Shown here: piece by piece, positions 1-12,720 of the stretch | How the letters are laid out: each line of letters begins with the position of its first letter | Position numbering within the stretch: the stretch's first letter is position 1 | From: Nephrocerus scutellatus | Taxonomy: Eukaryota > Arthropoda > Insecta > Diptera > Pipunculidae | Length of the DNA stretch: 64,000 bases | Assembly (NCBI GenBank): GCA_947095585.1 | Contig: OX352761.1 | Location: 106,296,390 to 106,360,389 of the forward strand | Direction of reading: 5' to 3' | Notes under the pieces: generated by a model | Databases searched by the model: none | What the model was told of the DNA's origin: nothing | What the model saw: the letters and a program-made list of their open reading frames with translations, nothing else | Position numbers and translations under genes: made by a program

Positions 1-50
1 GCCTTGGATCGCAACGGTCTGTTGCGCCGAATATTATATTATATTAGAGA
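1..50 (+). repeat. SINE 3' end (fragment)
   Basis: The first 50 bases match the 3' terminus of the tRNA-headed SINE seen in near-complete form at 35,986-36,270. They carry the CCTTGGATCGCAACGG segment, then TTGCGCCGAATATTAT and an ATT-type tail. The rest of the element lies before the window or is lost. Orientation is plus. Confidence 0.7.
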
Positions 51-599
51 TCAAAACCAAAGTCCAATCAACATCTTCTCCCTCAATATGCTTGGAACTG
101 TTTGTTGGTTCTACGAGATTTTTTGGAGTATGTGCATTGAGATTCGTTTCATGAGGAAAAATTCTCTACAAGACTACAGCTATAGCTTTATTCTCATGCA
201 AAAACGCCATTGGAGGTGGTACACTGACTTATTACTGCCATATTAAGACCATTTAATACAGAGTCTTGGAAGAATAAAGCTAAAATTGTGGTCATTGGTG
301 GACGGTAGTATTCCACATAACAACTTTTGCAGGGACTGTAAGGAAAAAAGAAACTTTCATCGAATATCTTCGCAGATAACTAAATATTAAAAACACGTTG
401 AACACGTTTATCGAACTAAACGAGTACTTGAACGTTACATATTGGATTAAAACCATCCAAATAACCCTTAAGATTTTAGTATCACTCAAGCGCTAATTAA
501 GGTTATTCTAGCTTTCCCAGCTTCACCTACCTGAGACTTGTATTTCTGTATGAAGCTTATGAAACTTGTGGTAAAACTGAACAGTCTTGACTGTCTCGT
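51..599. other. No gene recognised
   Basis: AT-rich sequence between the SINE tail and the LINE remnant. Short open frames here have no recognisable motif. The last 100 bases may already belong to the LINE remnant that follows. Confidence 0.4.
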
Positions 600-1000
600 C
601 TCCTATGCCACGACAACGTGTACCAAGCTGAGCTGATAGCCTCTGAAGAGTTACTAACTTAGTTGAAGCCTAATGTAACATCTCCAAATTTATATGAAAG
701 CGTCCGACGGTAGTCAGTTTGCTGGAATCAGTTTCTCTACTGAAGATAAGTGGGGCGTTCGTCTGCCTCTCTGCTCTCAACAATATTAATGAGAATATCA
801 GTATCCATACAGTATCAGTCTATGGTCTGTCAGACATTGAAAGGAACTGTAACGTGGATAAACTTGCGTGGCAAAATACGACACTCCAGCTGATACCGGT
901 AAGGTCAAGTCTATTTTATGACGTTTAAATTGGCACTTCGGAAATAGGAAATATCGTCAAATTAAAGGTTAAAAAACACTCGCAAGTAACATAGCAATAC
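600..1000 (+). mobile_element. LINE remnant: RNase H domain, LOA/I/R1-like
   Basis: Two conserved blocks of a retrotransposon RNase H can be read on the plus strand, in different frames. VYQAELIASEELLT lies at 618-659 and corresponds to the family's QAE motif. The open frame 719-928 contains a block like the family's VWVPGHSDIEGN-ADELAR signature (here VSVYGLSDIERNC, then VDKLA). RNase H follows the reverse transcriptase in LOA, I and some R1-type LINEs and degrades the RNA of the RNA:DNA hybrid. The frame change and lost residues show that it is dead. Its C-terminal wording resembles the copy at 57.1-59.4 kb, so both may be one family. Boundaries are approximate. Confidence 0.55.
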
Positions 1001-4000
1001 AAGTATAGCCAAAACTAGTCTTCTGGTATTCTAGTGCATTTATACATATCTCTGCAAAGAAGGGAATTGCGAGAAAATTTAGGGATAAACTTACAAACTT
1101 GGGGAATATGCTAGAAGGCTTGGTCTGGAATTCAAAAAGCTGTAAGGAAGATGTGGATAAGGAGGAGAGGTAGTTGACTTTCTCTGGGTTTGAAAAGAAG
1201 GAAAATAACGTAGTACCAGTAACTAACCAAGACTAGCCAGTGCTTTGCAGAAGTCTAAAAAATTCAGAAATATTAATCTGGCGCATGTTCTCGTATATGA
1301 CAGGATAGCATTGTAGTTAGTGGCCTTGTGTTTGAACAGCAAAATATTAGCAACTATTAGCCGGTGTTTAAACGCTTACTCTCAATTAGTAGCCACTTAT
1401 CTAAGTTATTCGTAGTATGATCCTCTCTATATATAGCAAGAACTTCGTACGCAGCCTGAACTAGAATAAATGATGTATAGATATCATAAAAGTTAGTAAC
1501 TGATCGTCATCGGCTGGAAATAGCGACTGATAGATTGGATCAGTTAATAGTGCAGTAATCTTTTTTAACACCGACCAACCTTGCACCGCATGTCTGGCGG
1601 CCCTAATCAGAAATTATAAACAGGTGGTCTGCCTCAACTGATTACACAGTTACAGGGATACAGTGAAGCAATTCCGGTCTAATTTATCAGATATTGAGGG
1701 AAAACCGAAATACTGACGGGCTGTGAACAATATCGGCAACAAACTTTAAGATGATGCAAGCGAAATACTAAGTCCGACTATTTAAGTGGCTCTACTCTAT
1801 ACGCAAAATTTTTAAAGCCAGGTCTTGATTGTCATTATTGATAATATATACCTTAGCTACACGCATGGAAGCAAGCGTATTGTCAATTTACTGGTGTGTT
1901 TGGAATAATTTGCCAGTTAAAATCTCATACAGCAAAAGAGATATTGAATACAATTACAAATAACGTCAGTTCTTAACACGAGGATGTGGAAGAAAGGTCA
2001 AGCGACGAACTTTTGCAATTCGCCGAACTACTTAAATTTCGAAAAGCATTTGGCTCTATAGAACTGCAGTTTTGAAGACTTATAATTTAAAATTTATTAG
2101 AGTCGTATGTAGAAATAGTGTAACCCGTTTACTTGTCTTTAATGGTTAAAAACTGCTGCGTTATTTTTCGAATTTAAAAGGTTTAAGAAATGTGTTAAGG
2201 AACATTATCGGATCAGATCATCTAAATAAGCTCACCTGAATATCGAATGCGAGTTATACGTGAAGAATTGATTTGTCATGACTTAGTACTTCTAAACTTG
2301 CTCATTTTAAATCGAGAACAGTTCATCATTTTATTGCTAAATCAAAGCAAGGGCCACTTGATGACATTTGCTACCTTGATACATAACTTGCTTAATCTGA
2401 AACTGGGACAATCAAAAACATTTTCTTAATTATGTCCGATTGTCACGTTACCACGCCGCTACTCACTCAGCCTTTATTAGCCTTGCTGAAAAATTATGAT
2501 TTGTGTAGTGAACTAAATTTTTATTGATTTAACTGCAATGAGTAGAAATCCTACCACTCCTTATAAGCACTTGTAATAAAATTTAAATGGAATAAATAAT
2601 TTATTAAAAAAAAATATCCTTACACGCGTGAATTTGGTGGCATCATTAAAAAACCAAAGCAAATTTATTTTTAAGACAAAAAAAAACCCAAATAATGTAG
2701 ACTTTTGATAAAAGAAATGTTTGTTAGACATTATATTTATAGTCTAATTAGTCTAACGATCCTACTCTCTGAAATCTTGTGTTCTTTATTCATTTACAAT
2801 TTTCAGTTGAATTTCAAATGCACATTTTATGGAACTTAATTACTTTCAAATAGACAGAAGACCTTTTTACATAACTACCAACCACCATATCAGACCAGAT
2901 GTCAAGGTGAAAATCAATCAAATCGCTTAAACCAAAAATGAAGCATTCCCCACCATCACACTGATTGATCTATCGATTTAAATATTTGCAGCAAACCAAC
3001 GCTTTACCCATAAGGATGTACAGTATCAGAAGAATGGAAAACTTAAACAGTTCCACTTTAAGCAAAATTTAAAAGGAGACAATTCGATATTAAATTTTAA
3101 CAAAATTCCAAAGTCGAGGTAAAAAAAAATATTCGCATATGTAGCAGAGGGTGGAGCCATCCATGTTCTTCACGTGGAAAAAAATCATATATTTACATGT
3201 GCAGCAGCAACCAGCTATTTACTTAGTAATACATAATTGGCACACCACCCACTAACAGAGCTTACCAGTTCCGAAGCTATTTCTGTTCCTGCCATGCGCA
3301 ATGTCGGTGAAATAGCAATTTATAAGAAATAGACAGAACTGTGTGCTAAAGCAAGAGGAGTATAGGTACATTACAGCAATCGGGCCACATACAAGCGAAG
3401 CGTAAAGCTTAAGTTCGATTCGATTCGAAGTAAAAAAAAGCTTCCTCGAAATTGCTGTTTTTTTGCCAAAATTAAGTATAGCTTCAGCTTTAATTCAAAT
3501 TTGCACCAGAGGTGCCTTAGCAGTATTTATAACTAATTTCGGAGAGGCACTGATAGCGTTCCAAATGTAAATAACAACATGTAAGTCATCAACTACCCAA
3601 CAAAACAACAAGCTACTCAGGCCCAGCTGTTTCATCTAGCATGTGGCACTAATGCTGTTTTGTGTTTAGAATTTCAGGTTTAAAGAAAGATTATCTTGTT
3701 GCTTCGCATGTGCGCATCATCATCAACCGAGATGATTATGGCAAAAAAAAACGAGTCGGACGAGAACAACTGTAGTCGGGAAATGATTGGAAATTGCTTC
3801 TTCTGGGCCGGGACAAGTTCATTTTTTGATAAATTGCAATCATAACCTCCTGCTCATGATTGATTAATGATTATAGTTTAGAGTTAAAAATCAGTTCATT
3901 TTTTAATTCAGTGGGGTTTTATCCATGTCATGTATCAAAATGTTTTCCGATTAATATCGAGGAAAAGTTCGACAAAATATAGACACGGTCTTAAAAATTT

Positions 4001-5190
4001 CATAATATCGAAAAATCCACATATTTTTTGTACATATATAGATAGCAGCATATATCGATGAGGGTAGAAACTTTAAAAACTGATCAACGTTTTGTATAGT
4101 TATGAAAAACAAGCCTACGAATTTTGAAACTTGAAAAGTAAGGATCTCTTAATAATTGGTTTCCAAAAAGCGAAATATTTTCGTCAACTTTTAGATGAAT
4201 CGCAAAAAAACTCCATACTTTCTACTTTCCGAATTAAAGCATTGTTAACTACATTGCTGGCTTTTGTAGTTTCAAATGGAATATAAAATATAATTTATGT
4301 CATCCATCAGCAGAATAACGGGAATTACATGTTCTATTTATACATATATTTTCTTAGTGGGGGAAATGCGATCACATCCACGTGATGACCGCCGGTAATT
4401 TTCCCAAAAAAGGAAAAGAAAGGAAAAGCTGAATGATCAGACTCATCTCTTCGTAGTAAGGTTGGCATGAGTCTAATAACCACACCAGCAAACAAAACTT
4501 TATTGTGGAACCTGGTATAGCATCGGATCTATAACTGATCCACGACAACGACCGAATTGCAACAAAACTGTATGAATGATTTAAGATTTAAGAAATCGGG
4601 AAAAACTAAAAGTGCTGTTATCCATAGCATTTTTGTATAAACTCACGACAATAACTCATGATTCCATGATTTGGGGTGGTAGTTTGAAGTGGCAGAATAA
4701 CTTGTTTCCAATTACACCTGTCCACATACTGTATTACGATTCTTAGAATATACACAGGAATCATTTCCCAAATTATCCTTGACAAATAAGGGGACACCCT
4801 GTATATTTTTTGACGACATATATATCGAAATATCTATAGTTTTCTGGGTGGCTGAGGTAGCCAATTAGTGGTGGAGTGGTCATTGGGCTGGAGGTAGGTT
4901 GGCGGGTGGTCTGTTGGATGGGGCTGCCGGGAAATGCCGAAAATTTCCGCTAGTATGAGATATTTTACAGCTGCCATGAAAGACATCATGTGCTCAGGGT
5001 TGGCTTTTTAGTAAAATAGTGGAACCCACCGTTTTAGGTCTTAAAGCATTAAATGAATGGCCTTGGACACTTCGAGGGCGAGGCTAAATTAACAATTTAA
5101 GCCTCTTAAACATTTACAGACCTAATAGGGTAATTATGGGAGATAGAAATGATAATAGAAGACTGGTGAAAAGCAGTACATATAAAAGTA
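1001..5190. other. 4.2 kb of noncoding AT-rich DNA
   Basis: No supported gene. Several stretches have the texture of worn-out TEs. A GGGACACCCTGTATA motif near 4,793-4,806 resembles ends often seen on Tc1/mariner-type elements, but no transposase frame could be read beside it. The small open frame at 2,247-2,429 has no recognisable domain. Confidence 0.4.
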
Positions 5191-5199
5191 CAGATGTAA

Positions 5200-5960
5200 A
5201 AACGTGCAGCAATTATCGTGGTATAACGTTGAGAGTCAAGACCATTTAACACATATAATAAGATCTGCGAAGGCATACGTCCTCTTTTAATTGCAGTTGA
5301 AGAATGTGCTCCGAAACTGCCAGAGGAACAATCTTCTATAATTCCGTCCATATACTGGCTTACGTGTATTATATATATACCGTTTGTAAAAACACAGAAC
5401 CTGACCTTTGGTGCTTAACATAAAGCATTCTGATCTCTCGGCTACCTTCGAGATGATAGTCTTATGGAAATTTTTGGCCCTTTTTATGAGGAACAACGGT
5501 TCCGAAAGCTCTATAATGATGAGATCTTCAAGTGTTGCCGCAATTTTTTTATAACAACCGCGCGCTTCAATTCATTTTTACCCTTGTAACATGCAGGCAC
5601 AGCCTGGGCTTTGAAATATTTGGAAAGAGAAATTAAAGTAATGGATGTGTTGGGTGTGGTTGAGTTCACAACCGATCACTTGCAAACTAGAACATTGTGC
5701 TCATAAGCCCACAATGATGGATCTACATTATTACTTCATACATCAACTCAACCGTATGCAGCAGTGTTCTGCTGATCGAAGAGTTGTCCGAGATTTGATT
5801 TATGGGACATGTCAACGAGGCAGGTCATGCATAAGATAGAAGGTTGACATAGACAAGGACGCCAAAAATGAAAGGATGTAAAAGAAATTTGGCATCTGCA
5901 TACCCCCCTTGTAGAACAAATTATGCAACTTACAACTATTTTAAATGAACTCACCTAATC
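5200..5960 (+). mobile_element. Degenerate RTE-like LINE (reverse transcriptase and C-terminal tail)
   Basis: CSNYRGITLRVKTI can be read around 5,206-5,250. It matches the SNYRGI-LL motif at the start of the reverse transcriptase in RTE-type and related LINEs. Further along, the frames near 5,415-5,530 (KHSDLSATFE, KLYNDEIFK) and 5,795-5,860 (IYGTCQRGRS, VDIDKDAKN) follow, in order, the C-terminal tail of the better preserved copy at 31,493-31,921. Several frameshifts and stops separate these blocks and the polymerase core is missing, so the element is inactive. Confidence 0.6.
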
Positions 5961-6640
5961 TGGATAGTTTTTTCCTTTTCGCAATGGACTGCAATTAAAA
6001 CGGCAATATCTAGTCGTATTTAAACCAGCAAAGTTTGCGAATAATTGACGCATAAGTTGTAGTATAGTATAGTTTCCAAGTCAAAACATGTTGGTTTCTC
6101 AGTTTCTCTTAAATGGATCAGTTATTACTTATAAAATACTTGTAACAGCTATTACATCTAACTCAATTATAACTTTGTGGTACCACAATAAAATTACCTT
6201 GAAATATTGCTACATATAACTGTTGTCAGTGAATAAAAACCCTCTCAAAACAGGGTGTTCCAAAATTCATACATACTAGGAGCACAGTGGATTTTTTTTT
6301 GCTTTCCCAGGTCCCGTTTATTTGAACTTATTGTGACAGTCTGTAATATCAGGAATTAGAGATGCCTTTGAAGATGAGGAGTTTTATTTTTAGCAAGATC
6401 GGGCACCTGCTACATCGCGATGTTAGATTCCACCTTGATGAGATGTTTAAATACGTCGGGTCCCTATTGTTGAGCCGACACTTAATAATTAATAATAGTT
6501 TAGTTTTAAGTCAAAATTGTATATTACTGAAATATTTAATAAAAAATATCTTAATCTGGATGAGATGTTGCTAATCAGGTAAATTAGAAAAAGGGCTTTC
6601 GAGGATACCCTGCGCTTACACCAGACCTCAGAGTATTAGA
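5961..6640. other. No gene recognised
   Basis: AT-rich DNA. A CAGGGTGTTCCAAAATTCAT motif at about 6,250-6,269 resembles termini of Tc1/mariner-type elements, but no transposase is readable. The 70-codon frame at 6,362-6,574 has no domain. Confidence 0.35.
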
Positions 6641-6642
6641 GT

Positions 6643-6990
6643 TCATTAAATTCTCTATATTAACTTCGCGTGCACGTGGCTGGCTGGCTGGCTGGCTGGT
6701 CAGATTTTCTGATCAATTTTTAGCTCACTTCCCATGGCCCGATTTTATTGAAACATGTATATTTCCGGTGACAATACTTTCTATTACAATTTGAGGTCCC
6801 TCGGACCTCGGGTTCGGGGGGCTCCCATACAAATATTTTACAAAATGTACCCGATTTTCTTTAAATTTTGTACACATGTGTGTCTTTGATGGAAAACACT
6901 TTTTGTAAATTTGGAGCGATCGGCCCCTTGGGGACCCCAATATACAATTTTTAAATATCGCTATATTGCATCCGATCACGGCAAAGTCTG
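6643..6990 (-). repeat. Unnamed dispersed repeat, family R, copy 1
   Basis: The reverse complement of this stretch aligns by eye over most of its length with 17,290-17,830. Shared landmarks are the TTCGCGTGCACG-like end, a (GGCT)n stretch at about 6,678-6,700, the CCCGATTTTATTGAAAC segment, CATACAAATATTTTACAAAA, and an ACACATGTGTGTCTTTGATG segment. No coding frame is conserved between copies. The 113-codon minus-strand frame over 6,725-7,066 is therefore probably accidental. Confidence 0.65.
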
Positions 6991-7070
6991 AGCTCTGTGC
7001 TTTGTGAGCAGCGCTGTTCGCTGCCGCTGCGTAATTTGGTGGATGATTTTGCCACAAGACGAGCACGCAA

Positions 7071-9300
7071 AATTTTAATTTTTATGGGTTTTTTTTTATA
7101 CTTAAAATATAAAGACACGATAAGAAACCTGCAACAGTTACTGAATTGAAAAAAGTCATTTTGTGATGTTTGTGATCCTATTGCCTCGCATTGTCACCAA
7201 TACCTGAACCAGAACTGAAGTCAGTTTGAAAACATCAGGAGTTGAAAAACAATTAAATAATGTCTGTAGATTGTATTACATTATAAAATAAAAATTTATT
7301 ATAATAAACAAAGACTTAATAATTATTTAAAGTGTGTTTACATATTTTTTGGGACTGTTATTTCGAAACAGTGAGATCCATATCCATATCGATATGCTGT
7401 AATATTATTCTGCCTCTGTTGGTGGCCATTCTATAATTGCCACGTTACTCCGTTTTTATATCAGTAAGAAAAATTACTACAGTTAACTCTTTGACCGATG
7501 ACCCACTTAGACCCATTTAGAAGTTAAAAATGTCACAGAAATAAGTACAATTGTTAAGTACCAATTTGTTTTGCATCAGACGACAATAGTCGAGATTTGT
7601 TAAATTCTTAAATTCTTTCAAAACTCAGCACAACGCACATACAGTATCCAATAGCACCGCGAGCAGCCGGGCGCAATATGTTGCAAGCGAATTTTTCACA
7701 ATCATTTTCCATTTAAAATTGCTGTTGTCGTGTTTGTTGTTTTCTTTTTAATTTCTTTTTGTTGTTCCATGAAGGAGGAAAAAAATGGATACATTTTTGC
7801 ACAGTTTTTCCGTCCATTTCATGCAAGCAGCCCTATCGACTGCTCGGACATAATGGCGAACTGGCAGTTCGCTCGCTGAATGAATTGGGCACTGCACTAT
7901 TACGAACGCCACACGACAATTCCAATGGATAGAGAAAGAGTGAATGAGAGAGTGTGATATTTTTTGGGGGAAATGGGGCAAGGGGTAAGCGACAACTCGC
8001 TAGCGAAACGCAGAAAAACGTCTCTTTTCAATTAAACAAATAAATTAGCAACAACAGAGCAAAAACTACCGTCATCAGCTAACAGATTTAAATCAGTGCC
8101 TCGATCTTTTGCATGATCGCCGTCCCAACTGTATACATACGTGCATACGTTCGACATACATGTATACACAACTGGGAATAAATTGATGTATGCAGCAGCT
8201 CGCGTTGAACGCCTAAAAGATACTCATTCAACGAATTGAAAGAAAGAAAAAAAAAGTTCCTTCAGCACCGGCTGAAGAAGCCGCAACAACACGACAGCAA
8301 AAAATTTAAATAAACTAAGGATAATGATAAAAGGCAAAAACAACCAACAAAGCTTCCACTTCCAATCTAACAAAGATGGATGCCCATACACCGCGCACTC
8401 ATCAGCATGCTGAATATATTGGTATGAAGTCCGTGCGGGTATCTGTATATCTGTCCGCTTATAAGTACTGGAGTATCTTATATGAGATCAGTTCCAAGTC
8501 GTCGAAGACATGGAGACTGCGTTGCTGGCTTGTGACTCTCAGTTCTCCCAGTCTTCCCCCTAAATACGTGCGGCGTTCTTGCGCGTATTAATTTATGTGC
8601 GAAGGAACTTATAAATGTCTTTTCATTTCTGCAACTGGAACTGGAACCTCATTATCATCATCATAATCATCATCATCATCATCGGTGGCTATCAGCAGGG
8701 AGAAGACATGGACATGGAGCCATGAGGCGAGTCTTCGACAAACAAATCCTTATTATACTCTCACAAGGTACATACATATATTTTTCCTTCTAGATACCTA
8801 TCTGTGCATTTTCTTATAATTTTTTAACTTAAGTGGTTCGCGCGGCGGTGTTAAATGTTCAACCAACGAATAAAAAAACAAAATCAGAGTTTTACTAGAA
8901 AGCAAGGAGAGGCACACAGCAGTCCAACTAGCGATTCAGCAGAGCACACAACAACAAAAAGAAACAATCGAAAAATCAACAAAACCCTCACCAACTAAAA
9001 TACTCTTGGGATGGTTGAAAAATTCATTTACATTAAAAGACAATTTAAATTAATTTACTTAACTTGACTACCAGTTTTTTTCTGTTATTGTGGTTTCGCT
9101 CACTCCACTTTTTCTCTGTATAACTGTCTTTCTGTCCCTCTCTATTACGACGTGTATTACCTTTGAGGAGTTTGCTGACTTATTTTGCGTCGAGATTCGG
9201 TGAAGATATATATTGGTATAGGTAGTCGGAAGACTCCAATGTGACAATGGGGCAATGTTTTACTAACAGCGGCAGTGGACCACTTAAAATTGTATCAAAT
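7071..9300. promoter_or_regulatory. Unique-looking upstream block, possible distal regulatory DNA
   Basis: This 2.2 kb block lacks recognisable TE motifs and is richer in G+C words than its flanks. It contains ATGGCGAAC at about 7,852 (the reverse complement has the PHO-type core GCCAT), GAGAG runs near 7,930-7,950, and many CAACA/AACAA words typical of dipteran cis-regulatory DNA. No enhancer can be proven by reading. It could serve Scr or the next upstream Hox-complex gene. Confidence 0.3.
8650..8683. repeat. (ATC)n microsatellite
   Basis: About eleven imperfect ATC/TCA triplets in a row. They do not lie in a supported coding frame. Confidence 0.8.
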
Positions 9301-9930
9301 AAATTAAAGTTTAAAATATTCGTATTAGCATTCTCGCATTATTCCTTGGGCTGCCGTCTTTAACACTCGGCATAATAGCAGAAGGCCTTTAACTTTTGTT
9401 GTTTTTGGTTAGTTTCCATTGGAGTTGTTGATTTATCACAACGCATTTTATTATTTACTATTAACAAGAGTGTTAATTAAGAATGATATGTATTCGTGTT
9501 GATAGCATTTATGTATCTACATATACATCCATGAGAATGAGAATGTAACATTGGAATTCAAATTTCAAAATAATTGTCATCAAGTTATTAACCCTAATAG
9601 AGTATTTGCTTATCGAATAACCGATCAAATACGAGAAAAATGTCATAATTTGAATCGTTGCTTTTTAGTTAAACCAAAATAATCATTTTCATGTTTTACA
9701 ATTGTCACAATTTCGCACAAAAGATCGTATAAGTTTGCAATCCAACGATACATCGTAGAACAAATGCAATGCTAAACGAAATTTTTAGACATTGCTCTAG
9801 GCTATTGACAAATTTTATTATGATGGTCTTAATATTAAAAAAAAACTGTAGTACCAATGTGATTTCCTTTACCAAATAATGGGATTATGTACAGTCTCTT
9901 CGAAATGACTATCTATACAAACATTTTGTA
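9301..9930. other. No gene recognised
   Basis: AT-rich, no domain-bearing frame, no clear repeat recognised. Confidence 0.4.
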
Positions 9931-9939
9931 ATAGAAACA

Positions 9940-10290
9940 ATAACAGAAGTACCCAAGGGCAGTGAATTAGGGCCAAATTTCCAGCAGTAGAGAGCAGAAT
10001 AATGACAACTTATGCTGATGACACGCAATTTTAGAAAAAGAAGAATGTAGTTGGACATAAAGAAGGCAAATCAAAGTAACTGAAACGAAATCAGTGTACA
10101 TCGAATTTGCAAAGAACTGTCTCAATTTCGTAAACTATAATTTATAAAATATTACCATTATGCGATAGAGCTAAGTATATCATCATTATCCATCTAAAGT
10201 TTTAAGAATATGGTGTTTTAAGTTATTGCTTAAGTCGTCAGGAACAAAGATTTTTATTTTGGACGTCGTTGCAAAATAAGTTTAAAAACT
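9940..10290 (+). mobile_element. Jockey-like LINE remnant (reverse transcriptase palm)
   Basis: The block EVPKGSELGP at about 9,946-9,975 corresponds to the G-VPQGSVLGP motif of LINE reverse transcriptases. The catalytic YADD box follows at 10,011-10,022, as TYADDTQF. Downstream, KSVYIEFA at about 10,098-10,121 continues in jockey style. Stops immediately after YADD and the shortness of the block show a dead fragment. Confidence 0.6.
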
Positions 10291-10820
10291 TTTACGGATA
10301 TATATAAAGCTTTGCATTCAGCCAAGTGTTTATTTATTTATTTATTTAATATATCTTCCCATAACATTAAGGGAAACAACTTAAAATGAGAATATAATAA
10401 AATAATGATTTTCGTTCCGGGTACGTCCGTCTAAAACTCGAGAATCGCTGGACCGATTTACACCAAACTTGGACAATTTGTTTAGCTAAGTCTGCAGGAA
10501 GGTTGCTCTTAAGTTTAATCCCGTTAGGTGGCGCTGTAGTCGTGATGTTTTTCGTAGGTATCGTACGATTTGGCTCAAATTAACAAAATTAATTTCTTAA
10601 ATAAAAATAAGGCGGTGGATTCAAGATATTTACGAAAAGCTACAATTACTGATATTTGTTCATATCAAAATGGATGTACGTTGTATTCTGATAGGTGGCG
10701 CTGTATCCCCACTTTTGTATTTGTTGGTCCATTTGGAGGTTGACATTTGAGTAAAATTATTGCATGTAGTTAAACCGCAAGCATAAACAAATCGGTTGAA
10801 TGAAAATAAAAATGGGAGAT
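10291..10820. other. AT-rich spacer with a (TTTA)n stretch
   Basis: A (TTTA)n run at 10,329-10,348 is followed by sequence with two similar GGTGGCGCTGTA words (about 10,526-10,537 and 10,695-10,706). These hint at a degenerate repeat of unknown class. No coding frame. Confidence 0.45.
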
Positions 10821-10824
10821 GTGG

Positions 10825-12535
10825 TTAAGTCTTGGGAACTACGGGTATTTTTTCGAGTTTTTTAGTTATTTTTTTTGCCTGTTGACCATAGTCATGTGGG
10901 AAGACAGAGCTTGGCAGAGCATTCCGCATACGTATTGTACGGCTAAAGAACGAATGAATTCCTGAACTTAAACGTAAGTCCGAAGATGGGCTTGAGGGTA
11001 AACTGATGAGCATTTAGAGCGCCACGAGTATTGCCGTTGAATTCAAGGAGAGGTGGCATGGAGCTGGCCATTTCTCTTGAGCATCGCTGCGAATCTATTG
11101 GTTTCGCAATATTTTCGTCACCGATAAGTTTTATCGAGCGGTTTTGAATTCTATCTAGCTGATGCAAAGTAGTTTGAGGCGCACCAGACCAAATATGGCC
11201 ATTGTACTCAAGTATAGGGCGAATAAAAGCCTTGTAGATAGTAGCCAGATCAAAGGGAGAGAAATATTTCTTGCACCGTGCTAGAAAACCTAAACATTTC
11301 GCAGCATTTTTGACGACGGTAAATATGTGGTCATTCCAACGAAGCTTGTCGTTAACGCACATACCGCGAATACCGAGATTTTCAGTTTCCTCGATGCAAG
11401 TGCCATTCATGGAAAATGGCATGGGATCTAGTATTCACGACAGGAGACAGATTTGGGTTTTGGAAGCGTTAAATTCTACTCGATTGATTTTTCCCCATTG
11501 TATTATGCTGTCCACGTCGGAATTTAACGTGCTTAACATATGTAGTTGCTTAAATTCCACATGAGAAGTGGAGGGACGATCCACAAACTTATATGAGAAG
11601 CTGAGAGTGCTTTCGTTGGCGAAAGAGTGAATTGGATTAGAAGTCACAGATAAGAGATCATTAATAAAAATGAGGAAAAGAGTCGGGAACAAAACAAACA
11701 GCACTGGGGAACGCCAGCATTTAAGTAATGAACTATAGACTTGAAAATGTCCAAAACAACTTGAATTGAGCGGTCAAAAAGATAGCTTCTAATCCAATGA
11801 AGCAGTTTTTCATCGGCTCCATAAGCACGCATTTTAGAAAAAAGACCCTGATGCCAAACTCTGTCAAATGCCCAAGAGATATCGAGTGCAACAGCTTTGC
11901 TTTCTCCAAATTGAGGCAAAGACCGGTTCCACTGTTCGGTAAAATATACCATAGAATCACCAGTATAACGTTGCCCACGAAATCTATACTGTCGGTCTGT
12001 AAGGATTTCGTTGGTTTAAGATATTTCTTAAGCTGAAAATTGATAAGCGTATGGTTCGGTACAAAGAAGGAGACGACGGCTCGCCTTTTTTTGGTATGGG
12101 CTGGACAAAGGCTGTTTTCCAACTTCTTTGGAAGATTTCAGAAGAATAGGATAGATGAAAAAGCTTACGCAATGGTAATGCCAGCTTGAAAGAACACCTC
12201 TTCAGAACTAATGGGAAAATACCATCTGACTCAGCGGATTTGTGAGTGCTGAGATCGCTTAAAACTCTAGCAGCTGCACGAGTACGAATGAGTATCTCTC
12301 CCATATAGTGTTCAATAAACGGAGGTGCAGACGGCAGCAATGCACAATCTGGAAGCGTGGAGCTAGCTGCGAAATGCGAAGCAAACAGATTGGCCTTACC
12401 TTTAGAGCTGATAACTGGAATGTCGTTATAAATGAGCGCTGGAATCGACGACGAGGCTGTATTTTTGATTCTTTTCACGAATGACCAAAAATGTTTGCTA
12501 CCTTTGCGATCAACTTTTTGAAAAGTGTAAGATAT
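10825..12535 (-). mobile_element. CR1/jockey-type LINE, family A, 5'-truncated and frameshifted
   Basis: Read from 12,535 down to 10,825, overlapping minus-strand frames follow a LINE reverse transcriptase from its N-terminal third to the end. The frame 12,478-11,984 carries the pre-palm region (PLVLKRC, WKTAFVQPIPKKGEP). The frame 11,952-11,644 has VALDISWAFDRVWHQGL and NAGVPQ. The frame 11,704-11,435 has SFANESTLSF where the catalytic FADD box should be. The frame 11,422-10,943 has the C-terminal tail (YKAFIRPILEYNGHIWSGAP, LDRIQNRSIKLI), and a last frame ends in RNALPSSVFP. Four frames and a mutated catalytic box mean that it is inactive. Related copies lie at 14.1-14.8 and 51.5-52.85 kb. 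Confidence 0.85.
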
Positions 12536-12539
12536 TTTT

Positions 12540-12720
12540 GAGGCACCAGGTCGAACATTTTTCTAGGTCTTGTTGCAGGAGTTTGAAAAATTTTGCATCG
12601 TCAGCGTAAATTTACAGGGCGGAATGTTTGATAACCCTATCAAGATCATTTATAGTTAGGATGAAGAGACGGGGGCCTAGATGTGGTCGTGTGTTTGTCT
12701 ACCTGGCCTAAACGCCGCCT
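12540..12720 (-). mobile_element. Second LINE fragment with an intact YADD box
   Basis: On the minus strand GPRLFILTINDLDRVI is followed, after one stop, by IYADDAKFFKLLQQDLEKC (YADD at 12,608-12,597). This is the reverse transcriptase palm of a different LINE from family A, which uses FADD. It abuts the 5' end of the family A copy. Only about 60 codons remain. Confidence 0.65.

Noticed and set aside
6725..7066. 113-codon minus-strand frame
   Set aside because: It lies in dispersed repeat family R, whose other copies do not keep this frame.
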